Source of the DNA: Saccharicrinis sp963677345
Lineage (GTDB): Bacteria > Bacteroidota > Bacteroidia > Bacteroidales > Marinilabiliaceae
Length of the DNA stretch: 64,000 bases
Direction of reading: 5' to 3'
Assembly: GCA_963677345.2 (NCBI GenBank)
Contig: CAXXLC010000017.1
Span: forward strand, 144,143 to 208,142
In this document: positions 10,007 to 19,300 of the stretch, one piece after another
Numbering within the stretch: the first letter of the stretch is position 1
Layout: each line of letters starts with the position of its first letter
The notes under the pieces: generated by a model
What the model was told of the DNA's origin: nothing
What the model saw: only the letters and a program-made list of their open reading frames with translations
Databases searched by the model: none
Made by a program: the position numbers and the translations under genes

Positions 10007-10417
10007 ATGAAGATTGATCATATAGGAATAGTTGTTAAAGACCTTAATAAAGGAATCTTGCAGTGGTGTGATTTCTCTGCTTATAAACAATATACTAAAA
10101 AAAGTTAAAAACTCAAAACAAAAAGCAAGAGTTGTTTTTTTAACAAAGGAAGATTCTATTACAATAAAGCTTTTAGAACCTATAGATTAATCATTTCCCG
10201 TATATGGATTTGCCAGTCGAGGGGAGGATTACATCATTTATGTTTTAAAACTGAGCATATGGCAAATGAAATTTTATTCTTAAAAGAAAATGGACTTAGA
10301 CTTATTTCACCTCATACACCAAGTGAAGCTTTTGAAAATGAAAATATAGCTTTTCTTTTAGCTCAAAATAATACCAACATAGAATTAATTGATACAAAAA
10401 AAACAAATCCTTATTAA
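10007..10417 (+). pseudogene. VOC family (methylmalonyl-CoA-epimerase-like) gene, frameshifted
   Basis: Begins MKIDHIGIVVKDLNKGI, a classic vicinal oxygen chelate start with a metal-binding His5. Other frames then supply KARVVFLTKEDSITIKLLEP, GGLHHLCFKTEHMANEI and ENENIAFLLAQNNTNIELID before the stop at 10415-10417. At least two indels are needed to join them into about 135 residues. VOC proteins of this kind occur beside ACP and ligase genes in polysaccharide loci, and the minus-strand cassette starts 80 bp away in convergent orientation. It may be a decayed member of that pathway or a sequencing artefact. Confidence 0.65.
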
Positions 10418-10497
10418 GGAATAAAAATCTAACCCCATAAAACAATAACTTATACGATATCAATAAATCAACACGTTAAAAATTATTTCAAGAGTTT

Positions 10498-11631
10498 TTA
10501 CGAGCTTTTAATCTTTCCAGAAAGAATATTATATACAGCAAGGAAAAAATACTTAATGTCTGTTTTAAAACCATTTTCCAGCCGCTCCTTCATATATATT
10601 CTCTCAGCTTCAATATTTCCATTTTCATCAGGCATATTAAGAGCAACATACGGTGGTATGCATCCAGGTTTAAATTTAATTCTCATTTTTTGAACATCCT
10701 CAGGTAACTCTTTAAATCTAGTCAAGCTTAATGGTCTTACTCCAACTAATCCTAATTCCCCTTTGAATATATTAATAAACTGAGGTAGTTCATCTAACCA
10801 ATACTTTCGATAAAATTTCCCCCAAATGGCTAATCTAAAATCGTCAGCAGGTTTACCATATTCATTATAACCATTCAGTTTAATAACAAAGCTTTGTAAG
10901 TATTCAGAATAGGGGTGCATGGTTCTTAATTTATATACTTTGATCATTTTACCATTTTTACCCACTCTGTTCATAGGAAAGAATGGCATGAAAGACGGTT
11001 TTTTGCTGGAATCAGGATCACTGACTTTCATTACTACGAAGTAAAATTTATTATTTACGACGCTAAATTCAATGATTTCAAAACCACAACTAACCAGCCT
11101 TCCTAAAATTTCGGCCTGAGAAATCCACCGATATCTGCCTTTTGTCAGAAAGAAATATAATTTTTGAACGTACAGCATTTTTGGGAACACCCGATGTATG
11201 ATAAAGCAATAAAACCAGTATAGTAAATTAAAAAGACTTCGTTTTTTACCAAGTGTATTTTGAAACTTTTGCTCAACAGTTTCTAAGCAACCAATATAAA
11301 TGCCTGCATCAGGAAGGCACTTGTTTACCTGAATTAAAAATTGATTAATATAACGGGATTTGTTTAATAAGCGAAGATTTATCAGACTTGTTGATTTACT
11401 AAATTCAGCAACATTAAGATCTGATACTTTATTTGCTTCCTTAATTTGAACACTGACACGTTCTGGTTCAAGATGTCTGGAAATATATTCATATTCTGTA
11501 ATATCCAGATTTTCTAACAATTGTTTTTTCTCCGGATCCAATGATATGTTTAAATGAGTACCAACCTCCTCGTAAATAACATTAGAACCCAAACTAATTG
11601 AAGCATTTGTACTTAGTGAATCCATAAGCAT
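10498..11631 (-). CDS. bacterial sugar transferase with N-terminal accessory domain
   Basis: A protein of 377 aa. Residues about 210-377 form a PF02397 phosphoglycosyl transferase catalytic domain: KMIKVYKLRTM near 229, DDFRLAIWGKFYRKYWLDELPQ near 260-278, and FKGELGLVGVRPL. This family transfers a sugar phosphate to undecaprenyl phosphate to start glycan assembly. The usual membrane stretch before the domain is short (PSFMPFFPMN). The first 200 residues are not the common CoA-binding-like or four-helix region. They include a hydrophobic patch and a strand-rich end (LGRLVSCGFEIIEF, FYFVVMKV) resembling the C-terminal half of a class I methyltransferase. It is the last gene of a five-gene minus-strand cassette. 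Confidence 0.82.
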   Translation of the reverse strand: MLMDSLSTNASISLGSNVIYEEVGTHLNISLDPEKKQLLENLDITEYEYISRHLEPERVSVQIKEANKVSDLNVAEFSKSTSLINLRLLNKSRYINQFLIQVNKCLPDAGIYIGCLETVEQKFQNTLGKKRSLFNLLYWFYCFIIHRVFPKMLYVQKLYFFLTKGRYRWISQAEILGRLVSCGFEIIEFSVVNNKFYFVVMKVSDPDSSKKPSFMPFFPMNRVGKNGKMIKVYKLRTMHPYSEYLQSFVIKLNGYNEYGKPADDFRLAIWGKFYRKYWLDELPQFINIFKGELGLVGVRPLSLTRFKELPEDVQKMRIKFKPGCIPPYVALNMPDENGNIEAERIYMKERLENGFKTDIKYFFLAVYNILSGKIKSS

Positions 11632-11740
11632 ATTATTTAATCTTTTACCTCTATATACAATTTACAAAGGCAAATATTAAATATCCACTTATTTACACTA
11701 ATCGCATAAAAAATGTGATAATTGATAAGAAGGATAATTT

Positions 11741-13201
11741 TTATAACTTCTTAGCTATCTTTTTTCCTGCAGCATTTACATTGACTTTAGAAGCAAACTC
11801 AATGACTTGTGGTATTTTGTAGGTCGATAGCCGATTACTGCATAAAGACTTTATTTTTTCAATAGTTAATTTATCATTCAATTCGTTCTTAACTATAATC
11901 GCCTTAATAGCTTCTCCTAAAACTTCATCAGATACTGCCTCTATCGTACAATCTATGACACCGGGAATAGAAACTATGACTTCCTCGATTTCTTTAGGAC
12001 TCACCCTTTTACCACCAACCTTAATAATTTCTTTTTTTCTTGCAGCATGATAAATAAATCCATCATCGTCAACCCTTGCTAAATCACCTGTATATAACCA
12101 GCCATCTTTTAAAGTTTCTTTTGTAGATTTTTCATCTTTGAAATAGCCTAGCATAATGTTATCGCCTTTGGCTATTATTTCTCCTGTTTCATTGGGTTTT
12201 ATTATTTCACCATTGTTGTCGACTACTTTTAACTCAACTCCAGGAATACCCTTTCCAATTGAACCTAATTTATCATTTAATATTTCTGGAGGCAAGTAAG
12301 ATAGTCTTGCAGTAGCTTCTGTTTGACCATACATTACAATAAATTTTGTATTAGGCTTAGCTTGTTGAAATTCTTCAATAAATACAGTATGTAATTTACC
12401 TCCCGCTTGTGTCACATAGCGTAAATTTGGAAAATATTCATTTTTGAATGTCTCTGATTTTCTTAATAATATTTGAAAATGGCTTGGTACTCCAGCAAAA
12501 CCTGTGCATTGATATTTTTTCAGATCATTGATTACTGAACCTAAAAACATAAAATTATTGTTTAAAACAATTTTCCCTTTGACTTTCAGGTGAGTATGAA
12601 GTAAAGAAAGTCCATAGCAATAAAAGAAAGGCAGAACGCATTCCATAATATCTTTATCTGTTAGTTTAAGATATTCGATTATTGAAGAAGTGTTTGCAAT
12701 AATATTTTTATGAGAAATCATTACTCCTTTGGGCATGGCTGTAGATCCTGAAGTATAAATTATTTGAGCAAGGGTGTTTGGTTCAAATTCAATGTCCTCC
12801 TTATAATCGATTTTAGTTTCTATTGTCTCATTAAATGTATTTTCATCCCAGATGTTATCAAACGATACATTAATCCGGTTTTGAAGTAATTGAGGAATAA
12901 ATGCCATTTTTACATCAGCCTGGTCTTTAATAAATTCAAGAGAATTTTTTTCGATCGATGGATTTAATGGAATAACTATATTTCCGGATTTCATTATCGC
13001 AAGGTAACAGACAATAAAATAATTACTATTGGGAGATAATAAAATGAACTTATTTCCAGAACCATATTCTTGCTTTAGAAAAAAAGCTAATGAAGCTACT
13101 TGATTTTTTAAATCATTAAAACTTAACGGTTCTCTTTGTCCTAAAACAAACAAGTCTCCATTTTTATTATTGTCAGGTAATAAGTAATCGATACAGTTCA
13201 T
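11741..13201 (-). CDS. AMP-dependent acyl ligase (ANL superfamily)
   Basis: A 486-aa adenylate-forming enzyme. The P-loop-like motif YTSGSTAMPKGV lies near residue 150, the A5 motif YGQTEAT near 289, the hinge region GDLARVDDDGFIYHAARKKEIIK near 375, and the catalytic Lys in AAGKK five residues from the C-terminus. It activates a carboxylic acid as acyl-AMP and passes it to CoA or a carrier phosphopantetheine. With an acyl carrier protein in the same cassette, loading of that ACP is plausible. The gap to the NAD-synthase-like gene is 44 bp, so cotranscription is likely. The substrate cannot be read from sequence. Confidence 0.88.
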   Translation of the reverse strand: MNCIDYLLPDNNKNGDLFVLGQREPLSFNDLKNQVASLAFFLKQEYGSGNKFILLSPNSNYFIVCYLAIMKSGNIVIPLNPSIEKNSLEFIKDQADVKMAFIPQLLQNRINVSFDNIWDENTFNETIETKIDYKEDIEFEPNTLAQIIYTSGSTAMPKGVMISHKNIIANTSSIIEYLKLTDKDIMECVLPFFYCYGLSLLHTHLKVKGKIVLNNNFMFLGSVINDLKKYQCTGFAGVPSHFQILLRKSETFKNEYFPNLRYVTQAGGKLHTVFIEEFQQAKPNTKFIVMYGQTEATARLSYLPPEILNDKLGSIGKGIPGVELKVVDNNGEIIKPNETGEIIAKGDNIMLGYFKDEKSTKETLKDGWLYTGDLARVDDDGFIYHAARKKEIIKVGGKRVSPKEIEEVIVSIPGVIDCTIEAVSDEVLGEAIKAIIVKNELNDKLTIEKIKSLCSNRLSTYKIPQVIEFASKVNVNAAGKKIAKKL

Positions 13202-13245
13202 AGGTCGCCAATATTAATTAAATCAATAACATTAAAAGATCGTTA

Positions 13246-14256
13246 TTACATTTTTGCCATTGTACTCTCCTTAATAAAATAATCATGTAAAGGAGGTGTT
13301 CTTAAATATTCCGTAGTCTGCTTTTTACGGGCAAAATTTTTATAAATATATTGTACTTGTTCAACAGTCATTTCCATTACTGGAGCAACCTCTTCTGCTG
13401 AATATTCATTTTCCCAGCCATACCATAATAAATCCATTTTTTCAAAAGGCATTTGGTAGAAAAATTCTTCCTGAGTTTGTTCTGCTGAATAAGTGTCTGT
13501 CGTTGGAGTTCTTTTAATAATAGCTTCCGGTACACCTAGGTGTCTTGCTATTTGATAAACTTGTGTTTTAAATAAATTTCCAATAGGCATTACATCAGCA
13601 GCACCATCTCCATATTTAACAAAAAAGCCTTGTTGAACTTCATGTTTATTGGGAGTCCCGATTACTGCATAATTTAAAGCTTCTGCATGATAATATAACA
13701 TGTTAGCCCTGCTTCGTTGTTTAAAATTAGATGCAGCTACAATTTGTAAATACTCCTTAAGTGGTAAACGAGCTCTTTTTTCTGCACCATCTTTAAAAAT
13801 TACAGATACAAAATGCACCGGAGGAAGGTTTTTATTTACAAATTCTTCAGGTATGATTACTTTCATTTTATCGGTTGCCGGATTAAATTCAGGAATCACA
13901 TTTTTAACGGCATCATCCCTGCGTTTGTAACAACCAAATCCTTCCAGAGCTCCACTTATATTTTCAACAATGCTTTTAACTCCAAATTTATCAGCCAATT
14001 CTCTGGCTAATAATTCACTCTCAGGACTGGAATCCGTTTCTGGTAGCATAATTGTAAGGAGTTTTTCTGGCCCGAATGCTTTTGCTGCAAGCGCTAAAGT
14101 TACTGAGGAATCAATGCCACCACTTATTCCTATTACCCCGCCATAACGACGAAATCGTTTATAAACATCCTCTCTTAATTTTTCACAAATTACATCAATT
14201 ACTTCATCAATATTTTCAAGGTGAAGTATATCTTTTGAAAATGGTCTTTTTGTCAT
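13246..14256 (-). CDS. NAD synthase-like ammonia-dependent amide ligase
   Basis: A protein of 336 aa of the N-type ATP pyrophosphatase family, with PP-loop SGGIDSS at residues 45-51 and NadE-like motifs LPETDSSPES and KYGDGAADVMPIGNLFKTQVYQIARHL (abridged). It is somewhat longer than the classical ammonia-dependent NadE (about 270 aa) and has no glutaminase domain. In cells this fold adenylates a carboxylate and amidates it with ammonia. It could be a housekeeping NAD synthetase, but its position between an acyl ligase and a glutamine-dependent asparagine synthase in a glycan locus suggests a specialised amidation step. Confidence 0.8.
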   Translation of the reverse strand: MTKRPFSKDILHLENIDEVIDVICEKLREDVYKRFRRYGGVIGISGGIDSSVTLALAAKAFGPEKLLTIMLPETDSSPESELLARELADKFGVKSIVENISGALEGFGCYKRRDDAVKNVIPEFNPATDKMKVIIPEEFVNKNLPPVHFVSVIFKDGAEKRARLPLKEYLQIVAASNFKQRSRANMLYYHAEALNYAVIGTPNKHEVQQGFFVKYGDGAADVMPIGNLFKTQVYQIARHLGVPEAIIKRTPTTDTYSAEQTQEEFFYQMPFEKMDLLWYGWENEYSAEEVAPVMEMTVEQVQYIYKNFARKKQTTEYLRTPPLHDYFIKESTMAKM

Positions 14257-14459
14257 AATGTTGTATTTGGTTATTTTTTATTATTAACTATTTGTCATTA
14301 GTTTTTTCGCTATTCGTATAGTAATAAGCTTAATAGCTCTTTTGTAGCACATAAGCACTTTGTAGAGGTAGTAACTAGAACAGTTCTCCATGTTCCATTC
14401 TCCATTCTCCTTGTAGCTTGATTACTAAGCGTTGCTGTCAGAGATATAAAGACTGCCAA

Positions 14460-16415
14460 TTAATTCCTCACCACACCCTTTCTAATCTCATCATCTTTTA
14501 AATATCGAAAATCTTCAATATATTGTTTATATAATATTTGAGTAGAAAGGATACCCATCAAAGCCATATTATCAATTTCGGAAATATTTGGTGTTTTCCT
14601 CATTTTTGTAATTAAGCCGGAAATACTTTTTTCATTAAACACTCCTAGAGAGTTAATAGAAGAAGAGGCTAGTGTATCATCTACAAATCCATTTTTATCG
14701 TTTAATAATGCTTGAGCAATTGGGGCTCTATAGGCTTGTTTTGGTCTTTTTAAAACTGATTGAGGAATAATATTTTTAACAACTTCTTTCAATAAATATT
14801 TTTCATTTAATCCATTCAACTTAAAATCATCAGGTAAGGATGCACAAAATTCAATAATTCTATGATCCAGGAAAGGGTATCTGCCTTCAACAGAATTACC
14901 CATGGCCATACGGTCACCTTGAGAAGATAATAAATAACCTGACATAAATACAGTAGATTCTATATATTGAGCTTTTGATAATGGAGAATAATTCTTGATT
15001 TTTTTTTCTACAAATTCTTCGTAGTTACTAACTATATCATTCCCATTAAGCGTTTTTCTGACATGTTGGGAAAAGTGATTTGTAATACGGTTTGTATTAT
15101 TCCACCTTAGTAAATGAGAGTATATTGGAGAATTAGTTTCCTGAAGTTTATATCCAAAAAATAATTTTAACATACTATTGCTGGTATCCTGTAATTGTGG
15201 TAAATAGGGATACAATTTTTTAAGAAGCATAGGTCTTATCTTAGAATCCGGATATTTTGACCAGAAATGCCTGATAATAGCTTCTTTAAAAATATTATAC
15301 CCTCCAAGCATTTCATCAGCACCTTCTCCTGTTATAACTACTTTTATATCATTATCTCTAACTAGCTTCGAAAGCTTATACATCGGAAAAGGTGAAGAAC
15401 GGAGAACAGGTATTTCAGTGTGCCAAATCACATCATGGAATAAATCCACAACATCTTTATTTTTAAATATGACTGAATGATGTCTTGTGTCCAGATGATC
15501 TGCCACTTCTTTTTGGAAAATCGTTTCATCAAAATCATTTTCTTCAAAACCTATTGAAAAGGTATTTAAAGTTTCAGGGAACATTTTCTTTATAAATGCT
15601 GTTGTACTGGTTGAATCTAGGCCGCCGCTTAAATAAGCAGCCACAGGTACATCTGCTCTCATTCTCAACTTTAAGGAATCTTCAAATAAAGAAGTAAATT
15701 CACTTTTTGCCTTTTCTATGGTTAAGGAATTATTTTTTTCATATTTTATATCCCAATAACGATGAATGGTTAAAGTTTTATCCCTATTAAATATAGCATA
15801 ATGCCCAGGTGGTAATTCATATACATCATCAAAAATGGTCTGTGGAGACAGGGTTGTCCAAAATGTAAACACTTGTTGAAGACCTAGATAATTTAATTCT
15901 CTTTTTACATCAGGAAATTCAAAAATAGACTTAATCTCGGATCCAAAAACAAAATTCTCCTTTTGATATGTATAAAAAAGAGGTCTGATTCCCATCCTAT
16001 CCCTGGCAAGAAATAATTCACTTTTTATCTGATCCCAAATGGCAAATGCAAACTGTCCGTTAAGGTACTGAAGACATTCAGAGCCATATTCCTGATACAT
16101 ATGAACAATAACTTCTGTATCACAATTGGTTCTAAAAATATGGCCTTTAGTTTCTAAATCTTTTTTTAGTTCCAGATAATTAAAAACTTCACCGTTGTAT
16201 GCAATCCAGTATCTACCATCCTGAGTAGATAGCGGTTGTTGACCAGAAGCTAGGTCAACAATACTTAATCTTACATTTCCCATGCAAAACTCATCAGATA
16301 AGTATGTTCCGCATTCATCCGGTCCACGATGCTTAATGCGAGTCAGCATTGCATTTAACGTACGTTCTGAATTGGGGATGATATTTCTAGGTACAAAACC
16401 TGCTATTCCACACAT
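14460..16415 (-). CDS. asnB: glutamine-hydrolysing asparagine synthase family protein
   Basis: A protein of 651 aa starting MCGIAGF, so Cys2 is the class II glutaminase nucleophile. The N-terminal glutaminase domain (about 1-215) is followed by the synthetase domain with PP-loop LSGGLDSTST near residue 260 and ITGEGADEMLGGY near 360. It makes an acyl-AMP and amidates it with ammonia from glutamine. AsnB paralogues are frequent in exopolysaccharide loci, including those with exosortase-type systems, where they modify sugars or carrier-bound acids rather than making asparagine. It lies 203 bp upstream of the NAD-synthase-like gene and 238 bp downstream of the acyl carrier protein. Confidence 0.88.
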   Translation of the reverse strand: MCGIAGFVPRNIIPNSERTLNAMLTRIKHRGPDECGTYLSDEFCMGNVRLSIVDLASGQQPLSTQDGRYWIAYNGEVFNYLELKKDLETKGHIFRTNCDTEVIVHMYQEYGSECLQYLNGQFAFAIWDQIKSELFLARDRMGIRPLFYTYQKENFVFGSEIKSIFEFPDVKRELNYLGLQQVFTFWTTLSPQTIFDDVYELPPGHYAIFNRDKTLTIHRYWDIKYEKNNSLTIEKAKSEFTSLFEDSLKLRMRADVPVAAYLSGGLDSTSTTAFIKKMFPETLNTFSIGFEENDFDETIFQKEVADHLDTRHHSVIFKNKDVVDLFHDVIWHTEIPVLRSSPFPMYKLSKLVRDNDIKVVITGEGADEMLGGYNIFKEAIIRHFWSKYPDSKIRPMLLKKLYPYLPQLQDTSNSMLKLFFGYKLQETNSPIYSHLLRWNNTNRITNHFSQHVRKTLNGNDIVSNYEEFVEKKIKNYSPLSKAQYIESTVFMSGYLLSSQGDRMAMGNSVEGRYPFLDHRIIEFCASLPDDFKLNGLNEKYLLKEVVKNIIPQSVLKRPKQAYRAPIAQALLNDKNGFVDDTLASSSINSLGVFNEKSISGLITKMRKTPNISEIDNMALMGILSTQILYKQYIEDFRYLKDDEIRKGVVRN

Positions 16416-16491
16416 TTCTTCTGCATTTTGGTTACTAGTCTTTAGTTTTTTGATGTAAAATCAAAAATTTCACACTAATGATTCACTTATA

Positions 16492-16555
16492 ATTATTGCG
16501 ATTAGCGAAGACAGAAACAAAATTTGCTTTTGTTTTTGCGAAGCGTATCAATAAT
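16492..16555. repeat. 64-bp palindromic interspersed element, copy 1
   Basis: The ends are ATTATTG and CAATAAT, inverted. A central hairpin pairs AAACAAAA with TTTTGTTT. The sequence aligns along its length with the element at 25211-25272 (shared ATTATTGCGAT, GAAG-CAGA, and CAATAATC). It lies between the ACP and asnB genes, where the RNA hairpin could tune expression of the downstream genes. Confidence 0.65.
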
Positions 16556-16653
16556 CAGGAACTAAACAGCGATCTTCTTCCATAAAATTATTCAAAATAA
16601 ACCGCTATTCTTTCATAATTTTAAGTACTGAAGACTGCCTTCTGTATGCTAAA

Positions 16654-16896
16654 CTACGCAGCCTGAGTCTGTTTCTTTTTTATAAAAGCAACAATTCTCT
16701 CAACGGATCCAAAGTTCTCTTCCTGTAATTCTGTATCATCCGTTATAACATTAAATTCACTTTCTAAGAAGTTAATTAACCCTAATAATCCCATAGAATC
16801 AAAAATTCCTTCGTCAAAAATCATTGTATCATCTTTAATGATTGATGCATCATTGAAGGTAGTTTCTGCAATAAAATTTCTAATTTGATCTTTCAT
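16654..16896 (-). CDS. acyl carrier protein
   Basis: An 80-aa acidic four-helix carrier. The 4'-phosphopantetheine attachment Ser is Ser34 in the motif DSMGLLGL. It differs from the usual housekeeping DSL motif (DSM here), and the protein sits in a glycan locus, so it is probably a dedicated carrier loaded by the acyl-AMP ligase of the same cassette. It is the first gene of the minus-strand set and is divergent from the dehydratase gene across a 487-bp spacer that must hold the promoters of both. Confidence 0.85.
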   Translation of the reverse strand: MKDQIRNFIAETTFNDASIIKDDTMIFDEGIFDSMGLLGLINFLESEFNVITDDTELQEENFGSVERIVAFIKKKQTQAA

Positions 16897-17383
16897 GTGT
16901 TTATAATTTGTTTTTCAATTATCATATGGAACTCGCCAATATAGTCATCCCTCCTCTATGTGAGGAATTGCGCTCATGGCTCGTTTCTTAATGTTTTAAG
17001 AATTATATTATTAAACTATTAATAAATACTTTGTAAAAACAAAATTTAAGATACTGTTTCTGACAATTGCAATTTTAATACTTTGTTTAAATGACTAAAA
17101 TAATTGATAAAAAAACAATTTATATCTACTAATATTCGTGATTGATATATTATATCCGCTTCTTAAATTGTTAATATTTATTTGATGTTCATAAATAAGT
17201 TTTTATACTTAATGTATTATATGTCATATTTATATATTTGAATCAAAAGTTGAAATCGAAGTTTTTAATCTTTAGCCTTACAAATATTCCATTTAACAAA
17301 TAAAAAAGGTCTTTTGTCATATTTAAGGTGACTTTAGTATATAAAATAACGTAATTGTATTTGTTAACCTAAACTTTTTACAA
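16897..17383. promoter_or_regulatory. divergent intergenic region between ACP and dehydratase genes
   Basis: An AT-rich 487-bp spacer. Start signals for both directions should be here. A TGTATTTG box about 20 bp before the dehydratase start is near the Bacteroidota -7 consensus TAnnTTTG, but no well-spaced TTG was found, so no precise promoter is claimed. Confidence 0.4.
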
Positions 17384-19300
17384 ATGAAAAACATTTTGTT
17401 AAGTTTTTTTAAAGGAAAGATAATCTCTCCTTGGTGGATTTTATTTATTGATTTTGTTATTGTCATAAATGCTTATCTTTTAGCCTTTATTGTTAGAATA
17501 AATTTAAATATGTCTGATTATAATGTGTTGGAGTTTTTTATAAATGGAGAAGTTGTATTTGTTCTATATTTAATATCCTTTTTGTTTTTTGGATCCTATA
17601 AAGGTGTTATTCGTCATAGCAGTTATTCTGAATTTAAACAATTAGCTATTTCTTGTTTTGTTTCTTTTGCCATACTAATATTTATTAACCAGATTACTCA
17701 TTTTTTTGGTTTGGGAATTATTCATCTATCAAACCTTGTTTTGGTTTTTCATGGATTATTAACATTAATGTTAACTTTTTCATTTCGAATATTTGTAAAA
17801 GAAACTTATGGATTTCTTACTCGCAAAAGAGCTGATACCAATGTGTTGATTTATGGAGCCGGAGAAATGGGACAGATTACATTTGAGGCTATTCGGAACG
17901 ATAAAATCAATACTTTTAATGTAATTGGTTTTGTTGATGATAATGAAACCAGATGGAATAAGAAACTTCATTCTAAAACAATTTGTTCATGGGGTAAAGC
18001 GAAGAGTGTAATAAGTGCGAATAGAGTTGAGGTGGTAATACTTGCTATTAATAATATATCTGTTCAACGTAAAAGAGAAATTAGTAATGATTGTCTGGAT
18101 AGAGGATTAAAGCTTAAAATAATGCCATCAGTTGGATCCTGGGTTAATGGGATTTCAAATCAAAGTCAAATTCGTGATATTAGAATAGAGGATATCTTAG
18201 GAAGAGAGGAGATTAAGTTGAATTTGAAAACTATATCAGATGGATTGGTTGGAAAAACTATTCTTGTTACCGGAGCAGCAGGTTCTATAGGTTCTGAAAT
18301 AGTCCGACAGTTATTAAAATTTCCAATTAAGAAAATAATCCTTTTGGATATTGCAGAATCTCCATTGTATGATTTGCAACAGGAGTTGATTATTCGTTAT
18401 AGTGATGCTCCCTTTGAAGTTGTATTGGCGGATTATACTAATGAATACAGAGTACGTCAGGTTTTTGAAAAGTTTAATCCTCAAATAATATATAATGCTG
18501 CGGCTTATAAACATGTTCCGTTGATGGAAGCAAATCCTTATGAAGCTGTGCGTGTTAATATTGGAGGCGTTCAGTTGTTGGCTAATTTGGCTGTTGAGTA
18601 CGATGTTGAAAAGTTTGTTATGGTCTCAACTGATAAAGCTGTGAATCCAACTAATGTAATGGGGGCTTCTAAGCGAATTTGTGAAATTTATATTCAGGCT
18701 TTGTCTCAATGTAAGAATATGAATACCTCATTTATTACAACTCGTTTTGGAAATGTATTAGGCTCAAATGGCTCTGTAGTTCCTTTGTTTTTAAAACAAA
18801 TACATCAGGGAGGGCCGGTAACGGTTACTCACCCAGATATTACCAGATATTTTATGACAATCCCAGAGGCTTGTCAGTTGGTATTGGAGGCTGGATTTAT
18901 GGGGCGTGGAGGCGAAATATTTGTGTTTGATATGGGTGAACCTGTGAAAATTGTTGATTTAGCAAAAGAAATGATACGCTTGTCAGGTTTGAAGATTAAT
19001 GAAGATATTGATATTGCATTTACAGGATTACGTCCTGGAGAAAAATTATATGAAGAATTACTAGCTTCAACGGAAAATAACTTGCCTACCTTTCATGAAA
19101 AGATAATGGTAGGAAAGGTGAGAAAATACAAGTATAGTTTAATACAAAAACAGGTTAAAGATTTATTGTTATCATTACAGTATGAGAACAATAAACTATT
19201 GGTTTCACGAATGAAAGAAATTGTCCCTGAATTTATTTCTAATAATAGTGAGTTTGGTTTTTTAGATATTGTGACTCAATCTGCTGTGAATGATAAATAA
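17384..19300 (+). CDS. CapD/WbpM-type nucleotide-sugar 4,6-dehydratase
   Basis: A membrane protein of 638 aa. Four N-terminal transmembrane helices (about 15-135) precede a first Rossmann region (YGAGEMG near 157) and the catalytic SDR domain with NAD-binding motif TGAAGSIGSE near 295. In the active site STDKAVNPTNVMGASK, a Met (about 426) occupies the usual SDR Tyr position and Lys follows four residues later, as in WbpM-like enzymes. It probably converts UDP-GlcNAc to a 4-keto-6-deoxy sugar used for bacillosamine, QuiNAc or FucNAc-type residues. It converges with the next gene with no intervening bases. Confidence 0.9.
   Translation: MKNILLSFFKGKIISPWWILFIDFVIVINAYLLAFIVRINLNMSDYNVLEFFINGEVVFVLYLISFLFFGSYKGVIRHSSYSEFKQLAISCFVSFAILIFINQITHFFGLGIIHLSNLVLVFHGLLTLMLTFSFRIFVKETYGFLTRKRADTNVLIYGAGEMGQITFEAIRNDKINTFNVIGFVDDNETRWNKKLHSKTICSWGKAKSVISANRVEVVILAINNISVQRKREISNDCLDRGLKLKIMPSVGSWVNGISNQSQIRDIRIEDILGREEIKLNLKTISDGLVGKTILVTGAAGSIGSEIVRQLLKFPIKKIILLDIAESPLYDLQQELIIRYSDAPFEVVLADYTNEYRVRQVFEKFNPQIIYNAAAYKHVPLMEANPYEAVRVNIGGVQLLANLAVEYDVEKFVMVSTDKAVNPTNVMGASKRICEIYIQALSQCKNMNTSFITTRFGNVLGSNGSVVPLFLKQIHQGGPVTVTHPDITRYFMTIPEACQLVLEAGFMGRGGEIFVFDMGEPVKIVDLAKEMIRLSGLKINEDIDIAFTGLRPGEKLYEELLASTENNLPTFHEKIMVGKVRKYKYSLIQKQVKDLLLSLQYENNKLLVSRMKEIVPEFISNNSEFGFLDIVTQSAVNDK

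Noticed and set aside
9842..10090. 82-codon minus-strand frame
   Set aside because: It overlaps the end of the SGNH-like gene and the start of the VOC gene and has no signature.
13700..14258. Three plus-strand frames opposite the NAD-synthase-like gene
   Set aside because: They are antisense to a well-supported conserved gene.
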